In this document: in pieces, positions 14,709-17,245 of the stretch
Layout of the letters: each line of letters begins with the position of its first letter
How positions within the stretch are numbered: the first letter of the stretch is position 1
Assembly (NCBI GenBank): GCA_002452695.1
Contig: DKFA01000088.1
Location: 13,363-30,607, forward strand
DNA: 17,245 nt
Direction of reading: 5' to 3'
Source of the DNA: Dehalococcoidia bacterium UBA6808
Lineage (GTDB): Bacteria > Chloroflexota > Dehalococcoidia > GIF9 > UBA5629
Translations under genes and position numbers: made by a program
The notes under the pieces: model-generated
Databases searched by the model: none
The model's input: the letters and a program-made list of their open reading frames with translations, nothing else
Told to the model about the DNA's origin: nothing

Positions 14709-14738
14709 ATTTTACCTGTTAACGGATATTTTTCACAA
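14709..14738 (-). promoter_or_regulatory. XRE gene promoter with operator motif in the spacer
   Basis: Minus strand: TTGTGA (14738-14733), 18 bp, TAAAAT (14714-14709), then 6 nt to the ATG. TATCCGTTAAC reads on the minus strand at 14728-14718, inside the spacer, identical to the motif in the DUF2851 promoter. Confidence 0.55.
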
Positions 14739-14808
14739 GTGGTTGGTGACCCTGATTAGACAGGCGCAGAGGCTTGATGGCACAATATTTGCGTCAGGAT
14801 TAACCGCC

Positions 14809-15117
14809 ATGCCGATCTACGAGTACATTGCCGTCGACAAGGGCTGCAGCTACTGCTCACGCGGCTTCGACACACTGCAAAAATTTGCCGATGCACCCCT
14901 TACAACCTGCCCAAAATGCGGCGCCTCCGTTCGCCGCGCCATCACGCGTTTCGCGGCCTGTATCAACGAGCCGGACGAAGAGGCCGTGGCCCTGGAAGAA
15001 AAATTGACCGGTTATGAAAAAGAGGGCAGATGGAGTCATGCCGCCGAGCTGGCCGACAAGTCCGGACTGCAGGAACGCGCCATGGACAACTACAAAAAAG
15101 CCGGATACAACTTTTAG
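14809..15117 (+). CDS. FmdB-type zinc ribbon protein
   Basis: A 102-residue protein beginning MPIYEYIAVDKGC, the standard FmdB/CxxC_CXXC_SSSS start, which sets the ATG at 14809 instead of the in-frame ATG at 14743. The zinc ribbon uses Cys13-x2-Cys16 and Cys34-x2-Cys37 (CPKCG). The usual serine-rich tail is replaced by an acidic, helical region (about 53-102, PDEEAVALEEKLTGYEKEG, then LQERAMDNYKKAGY) that may be a separate small helical domain. AGGA lies about 9 bp before the start. These proteins are often called putative regulators, but the function is not established. It sits between the XRE gene (divergent) and groES. Confidence 0.85.
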   Translation: MPIYEYIAVDKGCSYCSRGFDTLQKFADAPLTTCPKCGASVRRAITRFAACINEPDEEAVALEEKLTGYEKEGRWSHAAELADKSGLQERAMDNYKKAGYNF

Positions 15118-15155
15118 CATCCATTACATTAAATTCATTTTTTAGCAGTCAGCCC

Positions 15156-15184
15156 TTTACATTGATAATTTTTTGTGCTAATAT
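15156..15184 (+). promoter_or_regulatory. groESL promoter
   Basis: TTTACA (15156-15161), a 17-bp spacer, and TAATAT (15179-15184) preceded by TGC, an extended -10. The expected start near 15191 falls inside the CIRCE-like operator. Confidence 0.7.
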
Positions 15185-15186
15185 TA

Positions 15187-15213
15187 TTGGCAGTCTCGCA
15201 AAGAGATTGCTAA
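15187..15213. promoter_or_regulatory. Degenerate CIRCE operator (HrcA site)
   Basis: TTGGCAGTC, 9 bp, GATTGCTAA. The consensus CIRCE is TTAGCACTC-N9-GAGTGCTAA; the left arm matches 7 of 9 and the right arm 8 of 9, with the exact 9-bp spacer. Its position over the start site and before groES fits HrcA heat-shock repression. Confidence 0.8.
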
Positions 15214-15234
15214 TTTCTTTCTTAGGAGGTAAGA

Positions 15235-15528
15235 ATGGCCGTTAAAATTCAACCTTTGGGTGACAGAGTAGTAGTAAAACCTCTGGAAAAAGAGGAAAAG
15301 ACCAAAAGCGGTATCTTCATTCCCGATACCGCCAAGGAAAAACCGCAGGAAGGCAAGGTACTGGCCGTTGGCCCCGGGAAAATGACTGATGACGGGAAAA
15401 GGCTGGCCATGGATGTCGCCGTCGGCGATATTGTGATCTTTGCCAAGTACGGCGGCACCGAGATCAAAGAAGACGATGAAGAGCTGATCATCCTCAGGGA
15501 AGCCGATATCCTGGCAAAAAAGAAATAA
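15235..15528 (+). CDS. groES: Co-chaperonin GroES
   Basis: GroES is the heptameric lid of the GroEL folding chamber. The 97-residue chain has the family start [15 protein letters not shown], the mobile loop [20 protein letters not shown] near 20-40 that docks on GroEL, and the end [22 protein letters not shown] at 15222-15230 lies 4 bp before the ATG at 15235. It is first in a two-gene operon with groEL, 51 bp apart, under a CIRCE-like operator. Confidence 0.98.
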   Translation: MAVKIQPLGDRVVVKPLEKEEKTKSGIFIPDTAKEKPQEGKVLAVGPGKMTDDGKRLAMDVAVGDIVIFAKYGGTEIKEDDEELIILREADILAKKK

Positions 15529-15579
15529 ACTAATTGTCGATCGAGAAAATATCAAACCATTTTAGGAGGAACGAGGTAA

Positions 15580-17190
<1,611 letters not shown>

Positions 17191-17223
17191 TCCTCAGATA
17201 AAAGGGAAAACATACAAAGAAGC

Positions 17224-17245
17224 CGCCCCGATTTAAATCGGGGCG
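17224..17245. terminator. Palindrome after groEL, probable terminator cut by the window end
   Basis: A perfect 22-bp palindrome with arms 17224-17234 and 17235-17245 (left arm CGCCCCGATTT), 33 bp after the groEL stop. A following T-run would confirm it, but the window ends here. Confidence 0.65.

Overview
The window reads as a chromosomal segment of a bacterium from the Chloroflexota, most likely a Dehalococcoidia lineage. This is an inference from content: an archaeal-type NrpR nitrogen repressor beside hisHF, amt, glnB and two type I glutamine synthetases, together with a class A RNase P RNA and a HrcA/CIRCE-type groESL operon. No mobile element, CRISPR array, tRNA or rRNA is seen. The DNA is densely coding and moderately GC-rich.

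Region 1 (20-3196, +): hisH and hisF, which form imidazole glycerol phosphate synthase, are followed closely by nrpR and an OmpR/PhoB-type response regulator whose receiver has lost its acidic pair. Region 2 (3200-8182, +) is the nitrogen-assimilation block: amt and glnB (overlapping by one base, with a strong terminator), then glnA of the GSI-beta lineage and a second glnA of GSI-alpha type. Upstream of amt are four direct repeats at an exact 11-bp period, built like the sites bound by actinobacterial GlnR. A related but irregular set lies upstream of the first glnA. The regulator encoded next to them is the obvious candidate to bind. Nitrogen control here may therefore combine an archaeal-type 2-oxoglutarate repressor (NrpR) with a GlnR-like orphan response regulator.

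Region 3 (8260-12110): pdxT (+) converges on a minus-strand cluster. Read in its own direction, that cluster is a metallo-beta-lactamase-fold protein, a coiled-coil/C4 zinc-ribbon protein, the RNase P RNA gene rnpB, and a lipoprotein S41 protease. Region 4 (12115-15117): tsaD (+) is divergent from the MBL gene, with back-to-back promoters, and overlaps the 3' end of a DUF2851 gene (-). A small XRE regulator lies upstream of DUF2851. Both genes carry the same 11-bp motif inside their promoters, and tsaD, DUF2851 and the XRE gene all look leaderless. An FmdB-type zinc ribbon gene follows (+). Region 5 (15140-17245): groES-groEL sit behind a sigma-A-type promoter and a degenerate CIRCE operator, with a palindromic terminator at the window edge.

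All functional statements come from reading motifs by eye. Promoter and operator calls are pattern-based and untested.
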